DNA of 64,000 nt from contig NC_088777.1 of assembly GCF_954871325.1 (NCBI RefSeq), positions 26,699,366 to 26,763,365 on the forward strand, given 5' to 3'. The position numbers were made by a program, and so were the translations under genes. Positions 44,430 to 55,890 of the stretch are shown here, piece by piece. Numbering within the stretch: position 1 is the first letter of the stretch; each line of letters begins with the position of its first letter. The notes under the pieces are model-generated. The model did not search any database. It saw nothing but the letters and a program-made list of their open reading frames with translations, and was not told the origin of the DNA. The DNA comes from Gordionus sp. m RMFG-2023 (lineage: Eukaryota; Nematomorpha; Gordioida; Chordodea; Parachordodidae).

Positions 44430-44924
44430 CACCCCGCCACATTTTTACATCAGCGGCGGCATGTTGAGCGCCGACACATTTTTGGTGGCGGCGTCGGCAT
44501 GGTCAAAAATCAACGGCTGCGGCGCATACATATAATATATGATTAAATAATTATTATATTTCAGTAATAAAATATTTTCAAAAATTTGGTCTGATATCCT
44601 CGTGCACAAGACATTTTTAGCTACACTAAGTCTTTCTACCAAGGCGCTTGAAGGGATTATAATGTTATATTATGAATAACAATTTTATATCAGGATATTC
44701 TTTATAAATACTAAAATCTCGACATTCATTTTTTAAAAAATTATTTAAAATTTGTTGAGTATCAAAATTTAAATCATTATTATCAATCATATCTCTGCTG
44801 TGGGCTACTAAAAAAAATCGGATATTAATTTTTTTTTCTTTCACAAGTTATTTATTTGCAATCAGTTGAAGACCTTGATAATTCATCAACTAATCTTTGT
44901 ATTAATTATTTTTTTCATCAACAA
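44430..44924 (-). pseudogene. hAT transposase C-terminal remnant with GC-rich end (family 8)
   Basis: The minus strand reads VERLSVAKNVLCTRISDQIF and ENILLLKYNNYL (44642-44545), the hAT dimerisation block; the usual PSSA residues just before it are in another frame. The GC-rich end with GCGGCGGC and GGTGGCGGCGTCGGC motifs lies downstream (44430-44525). Upstream sequence is interrupted at 44925 by another hAT. Confidence 0.55.
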
Positions 44925-45239
44925 CAGTGGCGTCGCCAGGATTGATCCATAAGGGGGGGTTCAAATTTTTTTTTGGGAGCTTTGCCCCCAAACCGCATTT
45001 TAAAAATTTGCCAATTTTGTGCTTTATTGGTGTCTAACCACTAGAGTAGCCAGCATAAATGAAAAAAATATTAATAACAAAATTTTGGCCAAATTTATGA
45101 TTAATACGCGACTGAAAATATTATTCTGAAAATTTTATCAATGTTTAGTCAATTGTAAATTAATTCAATCCATTGGTGTAGAAAGAAGAATTAAATCGCC
45201 CCCCAAACCTTCAATTTTTTTGATTACTTAATATATCTT

Positions 45240-45533
45240 ATTCTATGTTAAAAATAATTATTTATAATTTTTGCATATAATAAAATTTTGCAGAGAATTT
45301 CATTATAGATTATACTATAAAAATAACATATATCTTTTATTTTGAGTAATTATAAAAATGAATTTCTATATTAAAATAAATTCGGACAGACCGACAAAAC
45401 TTTTTAAAAAAAATTTCGGGTTCGGGCCGGCAAAACTTTTTAAAAAAAATTTCGGGTTCGGGCCGGCAAAACTTTTTTAAAATAATTTCGGGCAGGGTCG
45501 GGCTTGAAAAATTAAACCCGATGCAGATCACTA
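45240..45533 (-). mobile_element. Partial inverted copy of the MITE at 36861-37212
   Basis: AAACCCGATGCAGATCACTA at its right end and TGAGTAATTATAAAAATGAA match, inverted, the left half of the 36861 element. Three copies of a 37-bp CGGGTTCGGGCCGGCAAAAC-type unit lie inside (45395-45490). Confidence 0.6.
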
Positions 45534-45734
45534 ATTCTTAGTGCAAATGCAATATTTTTATTAAAAATAGTATATAAATTTTATGACTAAGAATTCATTA
45601 TAATTACGTTTTGAATAAAAAAATTTATGACTAAGATCACATTATAATAATATAGCAATTTTATAATTTGAATTTATAAAGAGAGGTCTACTTTTCTCTG
45701 AGATTTGACAAATTTATCTAGAATCAAATTTTTA

Positions 45735-45880
45735 TCTAGAATAATCTTATAAATATTTAATATTGCGAACCCATTTAAACGGCTTTCACCGGTGCTATTT
45801 CTTAAATAGGTTTTTAACCTTTTCAAAATTGAAAAAGACCTTTCATTAGTGCAGGTGCTAATCGGTTAGGTAGCTAAGAT
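45735..45880 (-). pseudogene. hAT transposase dimerisation domain remnant (family 9)
   Basis: The minus strand reads PISTCTNERSFSILKRLKTY and LRNSTGESRLNGFAI, a clear hAT C-terminal dimerisation block of the ZMYM1/DUF4371 kind. One stop precedes it near 45872. Upstream to 46330 only weak traces. Confidence 0.7.
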
Positions 45881-46712
45881 AAAAAGCAATGTTATGATAT
45901 TAGGCAGGGAATCTAAAGTGCAATTATACATGGAAAGGGCCTGCAAAGCATATTTTGGTCTCAAAGAGTACTCCATTCTGTCAAAATTTTTATATAAAAT
46001 TCGACATCATAAAGTAAGTTATCATACGATCCTGATAATTCACCAGAATTAAACTCTTACATTTTCTTAATATCCTTTCGCGTTTCAAGTGTATTTAGAC
46101 TCAACCGGCAAAAGAAAATAAAAGCTGTTTAAAATAAAATTATGACTAATAAATCTTTCCTTTAATTGAAATAAAAACGAATCAATAAGGGGAGTAAAAA
46201 TATATATTTATAAAAATCCTCAATCGTAGATGCATCAATATTTAAGCGATTGGACTATCTAAAAACTACTCTAGGTTTAAAAATTTTAATCCCAAACATA
46301 TTAGCGATCACCTTTACTTTCTCATTCTATTTACCAAATTAAATGATTTTTCTTTTATTTAAAAATTATAAAAAATTAATTAAAACTTTTAAAACTATTA
46401 ATTAGTTTAACAATATAAATTTTATTATTAGTTTATAAATATCTAATTTAACTATGCGAGAAAAAATTTACAATATGTTTTTATTGTTATTTAATATTTT
46501 AATATATATTTTTAAACCATGTTATCATTTAAAATTAAAAATTCTTATTTGTTTTTTAAATATATTTCATTTTCATATCGTTTATAATTTTATTTATAAA
46601 TTGAAACCATTTTTTAAATAAATCTATTTGCAATAAGAAAAAAATTCAAAAAGAAAATTTTTTTTAAATTAAAATTCGGAGGTTATGGAAAGGGGGGGGG
46701 GGGGGGGGGGGG

Positions 46713-47084
46713 TTCACCCCAAACCCCGATATTATTTTAAAATATGCTCTATATGGAAAAACAATGTCTGAACTTGTTGATGATTCATTGATTATTGCTT
46801 CTTCCTCTTCATCACTTATAGTCTAAAATAAATTTTTAAAATTAGTTTAATAAAATAAAATTAATCAATTCCATTGAAAATAAAAATGCATTGTAATATC
46901 AAAATTTGTTTGGTTTATTGATACTCGCACATAATATTTAATGATATTTATATATGTTTTAATATTTTATTATTTATAATTTTTTATTATAGTAGTCTTA
47001 ATATTTTTTTAATATATATATTAAATTATATGCTCATATAAAATAAAATATATTTTGCATTCAAGTAATTATCTATAAATAGAT
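46713..47084. other. AT-rich interior of the hAT nest
   Basis: No gene; a short minus-strand scrap near 46750-46830 encodes an acidic stretch (SDEEEEAIINES), reminiscent of hAT linkers, but it is not supported further. Confidence 0.3.
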
Positions 47085-47159
47085 ACAGATACCTCTAAAA
47101 TAATATCTAGATACAGATATAGATACAATATTTTTATATCTAGATATTTAACAACTCTG

Positions 47160-47300
47160 CTGTTTAGTATTGCTAAGCAGGTTTTAGTGGAGAAGCTTGG
47201 ATAGATTCAAATTTAGAAAATTTATTACCTTTGAAGGCTAATAAAAGATTAGAAATATTTTGATATATCATTTAATATTTATATAACTTTTTTGATAAAA
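47160..47300 (+). pseudogene. hAT transposase C-terminal remnant (family 15)
   Basis: The plus strand begins inside the dimerisation block (FSIAKQVLVEK) and continues, in changing frames, ENLLPLKANKRLEIF, as in hAT transposases. The part before 47160 was separated by the insertion that ends at 47159. Confidence 0.5.
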
Positions 47301-47456
47301 AAAATATGATTATGTTTCGTGTACTTTTTAAAAAAAAATGAAAATTAAAGGAGCTGCTATGGAGTGGGGCTACATTACTTGGAGCCAGTGCTACCTTCTT
47401 TTAAAAATTTAGTAGCAGGAGCTAGCTACTTTTTAAAAGGAGCATTAACAACTCTG

Positions 47457-48029
47457 GTCCAAAGTTATTCTCCATTTATGAAAAAAAAATTATGAGAAGA
47501 TTTGAAGAGCTTTATTACTCTTATTCTTAATCTATCTTTAAAATTCGAACATAGTACTATAAACAATTTGAAAAACAAATGAATCCGTTCTTTATTCATT
47601 GAAGAAATCGAATACGTTCAATTACAAAAGGGAACAATTAAATTCGTATGCATGCGCGTTCTTTCAAATCTATTTAATATAAATGTAATATCTTATTTTT
47701 TAAAAACTTTGTTGCTATTGACTAATACACTCATACTTAATTAGAATTAGACGCTAGTACACAATACAGTTTTTTTATATTTTATTTGTCGATTTTTCAA
47801 ACAAAATAATAATCAACTCTTTACGCTTAATATAATTTTTATATAAAAAATATAATACATAAAAATAATATACCATGTAATCCTTTTCAAGGTAAAAATT
47901 CAGGGTACCAGTTATAATTTTCGCGATAAAAAAATCATACATAATTTACAAAAATTATCTAAGACTTATATATTTAATCCGTTAAACTGAATAAAAAAAT
48001 TGTGTACTAACTATAAAAATTACATGGGT
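47457..48029. other. AT-rich stretch, nothing recognised
   Basis: No coding, repeat end or RNA gene seen in this interval. Confidence 0.4.
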
Positions 48030-49611
48030 TCATTGATAATCAATTCCTCCATTTCATTTTGAATTCTCTCGTCCGTGACAATATCCTCCCTGGTACAACG
48101 CCGCAACTGCCATTTTGAACCAGACGTATCGCTTCTTGTCTCCTCGGAATTCTCGAATTTGTCCCTTGCTATTCCTGTTGTTGCGCCACATTGCTTCTCT
48201 TGTCATCATCATCACTATTCCTCTTGATACGACGAGCAACCGCCATGATTCTCCGGGGCGGTTCATTTTGTTGCCATCTGTGATGCCCATTTGTCATCCA
48301 AGTTGATGACTCCCGTGACACTTTTTTCACGACTTACTTTAAACCCCTTATCGCGAATTCGTATAAAAACTTCATACAATCTCTGATTGTGTTGTTCAAC
48401 CGTCACCCCGCACATATTCTTAACTGACCATTAGATTTCCTCGCTGATATATCCAATCGGACAAATGATTCCCTCATATACCCAATTATCTAATTCTTTC
48501 TCCATTCAACGCACTGCACAATACTACCGAACGTACCTCTCGTTTAAACATATATTTACCAAACGAACTAATTTTAAAAAAAATTTCCCCATATTATTTT
48601 TCAAATCCACCACTGCTTTTTGCAAATCCGTCAAACTTCAATTTCTTTCATTACTATATTGTCCTCAAATTTTTTCCTTACATATTTCGCTGGTATAATT
48701 TCTAACATCGGCTATTTATCTTTTTCAAATTTTATTACTTCCAACTGATGTATCCAAATATTTTATTGTAAAATTATTTTCCCCTCCAAATATTTGCTCA
48801 AACTCTAAACCGCTGCCCACTCCATTACTAGCTATTTCTTTAATATACTTTTTTCACTTCCATATTTCCACCAAACCAATTGCCTTCCCCGCTACTACAT
48901 TTCTCCCATTAACTACCTTTCCCCCATTTGTATCATTTATGCCATCTACTATGTCCTCCTGATGCCCATTTTCATACTTCTTTCTTCCCAATGCCCTCGT
49001 ATAATTTCCTCTTGATTACACATTTCTTTACTTTATTTTGGCATTATATTTCCACTTTTGAACTTAATCTTCCCAAAAATATTCCATAAATTATTAGGAG
49101 ATCCAATTTCCACTATTTAATTCCATCCCATTATCGCTCCACCTCCTTCTCTACAACCCATAATTCCAAAAATTGAATCATGTTTTCCACCATCACTGGT
49201 AAGTTGACTCTCCCTAAAACTACCATATGAGATCCATTAAACTGTTTCACCGTCATTTTATCTTCTATTATATCTATATTTGGCCACAATATACCAACTC
49301 ATAACCGAGATTGTCGCTCTCTCCGCAATTTTGAATTTATATCACTTACAAACTCGATTTCTTTAAATTATTTTTCACTTCCTTTAAAATTATTTTTTGA
49401 CAATCCTGACTTTTTATCCCATTCCAGATTAAATTTATTATTTTCCACAATTACATCCACCCTCATACCCCTTATCAGATTTATTTCATTTATGCCGTTT
49501 TCACTAACTTTATGTATTAAACCTCTACTTTCCCTTTCCGCATTACTCTTATTTATAATATTATTTATTAGCCCCTGAGAATCTCCCTAAGCGAAATTCC
49601 GCATATGTACC
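48030..49611 (-). mobile_element. LTR-retrotransposon fossil B (gag/protease type, related to fossil A)
   Basis: The minus strand around 49330-49150 carries the same protease-type sequence as fossil A (VKQFNGSHMVVLGRVNLPV against VKQLNGSEIMVLGKVNLPV). The rest, C/T-rich on the plus strand, matches the style of fossil A's interior. No reverse transcriptase was seen. Its right border is the LTR-like sequence at 49612. It is much broken and older than fossil A by eye. Confidence 0.55.
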
Positions 49612-49728
49612 TGATATTTTCTGGGAAGGCAGGTAAAGAAAAAGTAAAAAATTTGTTTAATTTAATTTATCATTTTTTTATTACAATTACTACTACTCCA
49701 TATATTGAAAATTTTACAACTATATATA
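49612..49728 (-). repeat. LTR segment split by the inverted-arm insertion
   Basis: TGATATTTTCTGGGAAGGCA and AAAGAAAAAGTAAAAAATTT are shared with 63329-63380. The sequence is cut at 49729 and seems to resume at 60997-61143, ending TTAACA just before a G/A-rich tract (minus strand). Confidence 0.55.
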
Positions 49729-50087
49729 TGTCGTATTGGGATATGGAATCATGTGGGATTCGGAATCCCAGCGTGGGGATTCAAGATCTTAAATCCCCAC
49801 GTTTTATTCGGGATCTTTTTTTTTAAATATTCCGAATCCCCATGAAAAAAAAAAATATATAATTACTTCTTCTCTTTTTTTTGCGGCTGTTACCATATAA
49901 TTAAGGCCAAAATAAAGGATTTAAAAAGAGAATTTAAAAAAATAGTATTAAATTAAGGCATATAATGAATGAAAAGGGATGAGGTTAAGACTTTTTTTTT
50001 TTAAAAATATTAAAAAATATATTTATAAAATATCCGAATTATTGCAACAATTATTCAATGCAATAAGCATTTCGATGAACATTTAAT

Positions 50088-50520
50088 CAAGGACCCGAAC
50101 CGTTATTTATAACGGTTCAGTTTGGTTCAGCTAATTATAAAGGTTCATTACGGTTAGAAATATTTTTTTATTAAAGCAACATCATCTAATTTATTTTTAT
50201 TATAAGCATCTATTAATTATATATAAAAAAAATATATAAGATTCAAAATAACTCATTTTTAAATATATTATTTGATTTTATATGTTCGTTGTAACGATAA
50301 CACAAATTTTAGCCCCGAAAAAGCCCTTTCTATAGAAACTTGTGTTGCGGGAACCTCCAACACTATAAGAGCACGTTTATATAATTCTGGATATTCAAAT
50401 TATTTCCATTTCTAAAATATAAAAACTGAACCGGTTTAACCGTTTTTATAAAGATTCTTTTTACTCCTTCAAAAAATAATTATATCGGTTCGGTTACGTT
50501 TACGGTTCAGATATTTAACA
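50088..50520 (-). pseudogene. hAT 3' end in left arm (transposase dimerisation block)
   Basis: The end CAAGGACCCGAACCGTTATT is at 50088. On the minus strand near 50405-50280 it reads EYPELYKRALIVLEVPATQV and SIERAFSGLKFVLS, the hAT dimerisation block. Inside, near 50440-50510, further AACCGGTTTAACCG and CGGTTCGGTTACG motifs suggest a shortened element whose other end is close by. The copy in the right arm is at 60202-60626. Confidence 0.65.
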
Positions 50521-50539
50521 AAAATAAATTTTTTTTAAA

Positions 50540-50983
50540 AAAATATTTAAGGGGATTCGGAATCTTTTTTAAAAAAACAATTAAATTATATTTTTTTGCC
50601 GCCTGGCTGGCACCAGAAAATTTTATTTTTTAGAGATATTTAATATGTATTACTTTTGTGCTTTAAATCATTAAATACTCGAAAAAATGGTTTTAATATA
50701 AATTAAATGTAAAAAATAAATATTATTTTTAAATTAATAATTTAGACAAATTAGAGGAAAAGAAAGCGAAAAGAGGTGCGGGCCTAATTTTTTATTCACG
50801 GCCCGCCCGCTCACGGTGGCAATAATCACGCCCATTCACGCTTACCACTAAAAAAATTTCGACGACCCTCCCGCTCACGAAAGGCAATATTTTGATTCAC
50901 GTCTGAAAATTCAACGGTGTTTTTAAATTTTTCTAAATTTTAATACTATAATTTTTTACATTTTGAATTTACTCTATTTATTT
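50540..50983. mobile_element. Mixed relic: GGGGATTCGG motif and a hAT end with CCCGCTCACG motifs
   Basis: GGGGATTCGGAATC at 50553 repeats the arm motif. GCCCGCCCGCTCACGGTGGC and CCCTCCCGCTCACG at 50800-50885 look like a GC-rich hAT subterminal region. No gene. Confidence 0.4.
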
Positions 50984-51689
50984 CAGAGACCTGCAGGCCA
51001 GGCCCTAAACCCGGCTGGGCCCTAAGCCCGGCCAGGCCCGGGCAGAGCAGGGTCGGGCCGTATTTTAAATTTTTTAAATGCCGGGCCTAAAAAAATTTTT
51101 TTTAAACATATCCGGGCCGGGCCTAAAAAAATTTTTTTAAATATATCCGGGCCGGGCTTAAAATTGTTAAACCCGGGCCGGGCCGGGCTAAAGATTGTTA
51201 AACCCGGGCCGGGCCTTAATATTTTTTATAAAAATTTTTACATTATGAGTTAATGGTTATAAGATTATATTATATTATAGTTATGATTAATATAATATTG
51301 GGTGATGGTTAACACTACCTAACAACCCACAGATCGATTTATTTATTAATTTCCTGCAAATTTATTCAAAGTATTTATATATTTTTTTATAATTCATATC
51401 TAAATTTTTACAACATATTTTACCAAAACAATCAAATAAAGGAATATCTTAAATAAGCCCCAATATTCAAGTATTATTAATATATTTTTTTATAATTCAT
51501 ATCTAAATTTTTAGAATATATTTTACCAAAACAATCAAATAAAGGATTATCACTTCTTAAAGTTTGTAATTGATTTTACTTAATATAAAGCATTTTTTAT
51601 TTGAAAAAATTGTTTTACACATCATTTTATTTCTCTTTTTCTCTGTCCCAAATTCAAGCAATTACGTATGTAGTCAGGGACAGATCGCA

Positions 51690-52202
51690 AAATGACAGAA
51701 AACTATATAAAAGATTATATTAAATTACAAGAGGCTCAGGAAGTAAATGAAATACCATCGACCAGTCAAATTACGACTGTTGTTTAACAAACTGAATCGT
51801 TTTATGACAAATGGGGCGATGGTAATTCTGGTAATATGTCAATACCCGATGATGAATATTATAATTACATAAATAATAGATAAAACATTTAAGGTGGATA
51901 ATTTGTTAGAGTGGTGGGCGGCTCATCAAAGCGAATTTCCAATTTTAGCAAAATTGGCAATTCCTGCTTTAAGTGCAAGCTGTGAGCGGAATTTTTCCAC
52001 TACTGGTAGAATTCTTGAAGAAAGAAGAAGTAATCTTCAACCTGAAAAGGTAGATATGCTTCTCTTTCTTCATGATAATTTGAGAATTTTTAATATCTTT
52101 CTTGAGTATAGGGTTTCGTCAATCATGCTGGTTTTTTACTTTGCAAACTGTCAAATATTTATTGCATTTATTATATTTACCTTGCGTCATGAAAGCTTTT
52201 AA
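51690..52202 (+). pseudogene. hAT transposase C-terminal remnant (family 2, copy b)
   Basis: The layout is the same as copy a at 35183-35690. The first frame has a stop near 51785 (Lys codon AAA in copy a, TAA here), and the dimerisation frame 51894-52202 is nearly identical (LLEWWAAHQSEFPILAKLAI, SCERNFSTTGR). The last residues differ by a short insertion near 52160. Confidence 0.8.
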
Positions 52203-52931
52203 TCCAACATTTTTCATTATTTTTTTTTACAATATTATATAATACAATTATCTTCTTTTGTTAAAAATTTATATTATAAAATAAATTATATTAATATTGT
52301 GCAATTAGATTATATTTTTAAAATACTATTTATTATACATGCATTCTTTTAAATAGCGATTTATTTTTATTTTATAAATTAAATAGTAAATTAAATACAA
52401 TATATTATATTCTCAAAATATTTTCCATTTTTATAAATTGAATATTAGTTATATTTTTTTTAAATGTAGGGGAGACCGGGGTAAAGCGGTTGACGGGGTA
52501 ACAATGTTAACGCGAATAACTTTTTAAACATTGAGTATAAAGACCTTAAATTTGGTGTGAAGATGTATTTTTATATCTAATTTCTTACCTATGTTCATCT
52601 TTTAAAAAACTTACCTGGTTTTATAAATTTTGTCAAAAAACTGTTTTTTACCCAAAAAATATAAAAATCATTCTCTAGTATATTTTGCTTTTAGTAAAAT
52701 TTACATATCCTCAGGATTCAAAATTTGGCACACATGTTCCTTAATGTATTAGCTATAAATTAAAATTTATCTGACATCTTTAGCTATATTAGAAGTCACG
52801 CAATAACGATATTTATAATATATGTCACCTAGGGGTAAAGCTGTTATGGGTAAAACGGTTAAAATATAAAATTATTCACATTAATTTTTCATTAATTCAT
52901 TTATTATAATTTTTATTGTATCAATCAAATA

Positions 52932-54173
52932 ATGAGAAATTATAAAAGAAAAACCATATACAGAGATGTAAATATAATAAATGAAGCCATAAAATATAAA
53001 ATAACAAATAATACTTCATTAAATTTGTCTGCTAAAAAATTTAACATACCTTATACAACGTTGAGAAGGAGATGTAAAATTGGTATTAAAAGTTCAGATC
53101 ATCATAAACAAATATTTACAAATGAAGAAGAATCTAGATTGTGTGACTACATATTAGAAGCAAGTAGGTCATTTATGGGATTAACGCCTAAACAAGTAAT
53201 TAAATTATATTGTTTGTATTATATTGTATTTCATAATTTTAATAACTCAATTTAAATATCAATATTAATTTGGTAACTTTAATAAAAATGCTCAATTGAA
53301 ATTATATTGTATTTCATAATTTTAATAATGCTCAATCTAAATATCAATATTAATTTGGTAACTTTAATAAAAATGCTCAATTGAAATTATATTGTATTTC
53401 ATAATTTTAATAATGCTCAATCTAAATATTATTAATTTGGTGACTTTAATAAAAATGCTCAATTGAAATTATATTGTATTTCATAATTTTAATAATGCTC
53501 AATCTAAAAATCATGTGGGGCAACAATTTCAGATTTATGATATTCCAGGAGTGTTAAAAAATGAAATACCAAGGGCAGTGACATCAAATAATATATTAAA
53601 TGGATTCCTAGCATGTGGCATATTTCCTTTAAACCCAAATATATTTACAGAACAAGATTATATCTGCTGTAATAATTCAAATGCTAACTCAAATATTGAA
53701 TTTGAAAATAATGATGAAAATATTAGAGTGACTCAAAATCTTACAGTGACTCAAAATCTTACAGTGACTCAAAATAATGATAGTGATTTATCTATATTAT
53801 TGAACGAAAATGTTCCAGATGATATTGATGAACCTTATCATGATATCTTACCATCATGCTCAAAAAATTATAATAAAGTATTCAATCCTTCATCTATAAT
53901 ACCTATTCCAAAATTATTCAATATTTCATCGGATAAAATATCTAAAAAAAAGAATTCAGAAATATTAACATCTACACCTTATAAAAAAAAATTATTAATT
54001 CAGAGAAAAAAAAGATATCAAAAAATAATTGTTTATGTGTTATTTGTAATAAAAACTATAAAAATAGTCGCGAGGGCGATGAATGGCTAAAATGTACAAT
54101 GTGCCTTGAATGGGCACATTCTAAATGTGCTAATTATGATAATTATTTTACATGTCCTTATTGTATCGATTAG
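52932..54173 (+). pseudogene. Pogo transposase: N-terminal HTH and C-terminal PHD-like finger kept, DDE domain lost
   Basis: 52932-53200 encodes a helix-turn-helix of the psq/CENP-B type (AIKYKITNNTSLNLSAKKF, IPYTTLRRRCK) and ends ...GLTPKQVIKL. Here the DDE catalytic domain, normally about 200 residues, is missing; four copies of an ~85-bp repeat take its place (53206-53510). Coding resumes with QIYDIPGVLKNEIPRA and ILNGFLACGIFPLNPNIF (53515-53640), the C-terminal block of jerky/pogo transposases. A linker follows with a triplicated VTQNLT. After a one-base shift in an A-run near 54005, the frame gives CVICNKNY, EWLKCTMCLEWAHSKCA and CPYCID, a PHD-like zinc finger known at the C-terminus of many invertebrate pogo proteins; it stops at 54171-54173. 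The protein cannot be catalytic but could still bind DNA ends. Confidence 0.85.
53206..53510 (+). repeat. Tandem repeat, ~85-bp unit, in place of the pogo DDE domain
   Basis: AATTATATTGTATTTCATAA, TTTTAATAATGCTCAATCTA and ATTAATTTGGTAACTTTAAT recur in order from 53206; there are three complete units plus a partial one, nearly identical. Confidence 0.9.
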
Positions 54174-54871
54174 TTTTTAAATAAAAATCATAAATAAATC
54201 TTAAATTTGTAATATTTGTTAAATAAAACAATAAATATGTGTCAAATATTATTTTAACCACTTTACCCTAGTGCTTATCCATTTTACCCTGTACCCAGGG
54301 TAAAATGGCGAAAATGAGTAGTTTTACATAACTAATCATAGCTCCTAAAATATTATAGGTAGAGGGCTACACTTTTTTTTATCTTGTAGAAGAGAGATGG
54401 GGCTACACATTGATTTATAATTTGTTGTGTTTGACTCTTGTTTAAAATTTTTATGGTAAATATGCAAAATGCCTATCGTTTTACCCCGGTCTCCCCTAAT
54501 ATAAAATATAGTATATGACAAATATTATTACCATTTTTATGAATATTAGTTTTATTTTTATAAATAAATATAGTATATACTCAAAATATCCATTTTTATA
54601 AATAACAGTTTTATAATATTTATAAATTATAATATTCTCAAAATATTAGCTTTTTACATGTATTTTTTAAATAATAAGCGATAATGCTCGCTGAAAAATA
54701 TGGTAAAATACCTCATAGGTGAATTTTTGTATATACCAGGTCGAATATAATTTTAAAAAATTCCGAGCCAAGCCTGAAATTTTTTTTTTTTAAATATCCG
54801 GGCCGGGCCTTAAATTTTTAAATCCGGGCCGGGCCGTGCAAATGGTACCTCTGCAGGTCTCTGATTTATTT

Positions 54872-55442
54872 CTTTAATTCCATAATCCATAATAACAAAA
54901 AATAAATACATATTATAAATCCAAATTTTTACTTAGAAAAAGAAGAATGTCTATTTTTAAAATTTCAATTATGTACTACTTTCCTCTAATAGGCGATTGG
55001 CTACAGAAAATAACCTTTCACTATAAGCCGAATTTGCCAGGGCTGACAAAATTTTACTCTCTAATTTTTTCAAAAAAGTAAATAAATTTTCCTGCTTCCA
55101 AAACTTCAAAATATTGCCATTGTTATTTGTTTTATTTTTTAAAATTTTATTTTGATAATATTGATATTGGTATAATTATAAAAAAAATCAGACCCGATGG
55201 CTTAACTTGCACCCTCTGGTCCAATGGCAAATCCCTTATTTGAGATGCAATCTGCGTATCATCCTTTTCAATTAATACAAACCCTCTTACTTGTGGGGAA
55301 AATAAAAAAATTAATTAAAAAATTAAATAACTTTATATTTCGCCAATAGTCATTTCAACTAACGGCAATTTTCACAGTCTACATATATTTTTTAAAAAAC
55401 TTTATCACGAAATTTTTTTAGCATAACAAACGAAAATCGCGT
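54872..55442 (-). pseudogene. hAT transposase C-terminal remnant
   Basis: On the minus strand near 55070-54950 the frame reads LKKLESKILSALANSAYSER and LFSVANRLLEESST, the hAT dimerisation block. Further upstream (55290-55200) there are traces such as DTQIASQIRDLPLDQRVQVK. Element ends were not recognised; two younger hATs are inserted on both sides (50984-54863 and 55451-59198). Confidence 0.6.
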
Positions 55443-55890
55443 ATCCTTATAAGGGTTGCCATGTCTCCCCTCATCAGTGGGAGTCTCCCACAATTTTTTA
55501 GTTTACCCACATACATCTTACTCCCACAAAACTCCCACAATTAGAAATCTCCCACAAAAAGCTCCCACAATTTTTTAATTTCTCCCACAATTTTTTTTTT
55601 AACATTTTAATATATAAATAATAATTTTGAGAGACAGTATTTGATTATTTTTATATTTTTAAAATAAATTTTAAATATTTATTCGAAAAATATGTCTAGT
55701 TCTTTAATTTTATTTTTCCGCTCTTAAATATATATTTTATAAAATTCTCCAATTCTCCACTCGACATTTTCAAAATTATCATGTAGTTCAACATTAACAG
55801 CTATCTGTCATCACAATGTGGGCCGAATCTTTTCCCCTAATATTTAACGACTCCAAAATAAGTGCTAACTTTACTTGAGGTAGGACAAAA

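Larger units (their letters stand above)
44925..46712 (-). mobile_element. hAT relic with CAGTGGCGTCGCCAGG end (family 9)
   Basis: CAGTGGCGTCGCCAGGATTG at 44925 is a very common hAT end style in invertebrates. The right side ends near a 21-base G-run (46692-46712) followed by TTCACCCCAAACC, fitting the GGGGGTTC motif near the left end, but the final terminus is lost. The expected target repeat ATCAACAA was seen only on the left. It includes a transposase remnant at 45735-45880 and a MITE copy at 45240-45533. Confidence 0.5.
40555..47159. mobile_element. hAT-like element with TATCTAGATACAGATAC ends (family 14)
   Basis: TATCTAGATACAGATAC clusters lie at 40560-40610 and 47085-47150. The right border is AACAACTCTG at 47159, inside a hAT coding sequence that continues directly at 47160 (CTGTTTAG). 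The left border is unclear. Most of its span is made of other relics. Confidence 0.4.
40085..47456 (+). mobile_element. Nest of hAT elements; outermost is a hAT with GGAGC motifs (family 15)
   Basis: The right end at 47456 (CATTAACAACTCTG) has GTAGC/GGAGC motifs at 47345-47445, and a similar motif patch (GAGCGGGAGCGG, GGAGCGCCACCGCTC) lies at 40135-40200 on the left. Its transposase end is at 47160-47265. Between them are many later or older hAT pieces, listed separately. The pairing of the two outer ends is inference. Confidence 0.4.
52469..54496 (+). mobile_element. Pogo-type (Tc1/mariner) element with internal deletion, inside hAT copy b
   Basis: The inverted ends are GGGGAGACCGGGGTAAAGC and, inverted, GGGGAGACCGGGGTAAAAC, flanked by TA on both sides (52467-52468, 54497-54498). 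Further GGGTAAAACGG-type motifs lie inside both ends. Comparison with hAT copy a around 35950-35960 shows the empty site. The gene (52932-54173) lacks its catalytic part, which is replaced by a tandem repeat; the element is non-autonomous. Confidence 0.95.
50984..54863 (+). mobile_element. Small hAT (family 2), copy b, carrying a pogo insertion
   Basis: The ends are CAGAGACCTGCAGG at 50984 and CTGCAGGTCTCTG at 54863; the perfect 8-bp target repeat is ATTTATTT (50976-50983 and 54864-54871). The GGCCCGGGCC motif cluster at the left end is larger than in copy a (34652-36264), and about 60 bp near 51440-51500 is duplicated. Without the 2.0-kb pogo element it would be about 1.85 kb. The two copies are close to identical over most of their length, so both moved recently. 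Confidence 0.95.

Noticed and set aside
46692-46712. G-run as a G-quadruplex regulatory site
   Set aside because: It is a single homopolymer at a relic hAT end; nothing suggests regulation and homopolymer length may be a sequencing artefact.
48115-48306. Plus-strand frame MNQTYRFLSPRNS...
   Set aside because: It overlaps fossil B on the opposite strand; no recognisable domain.
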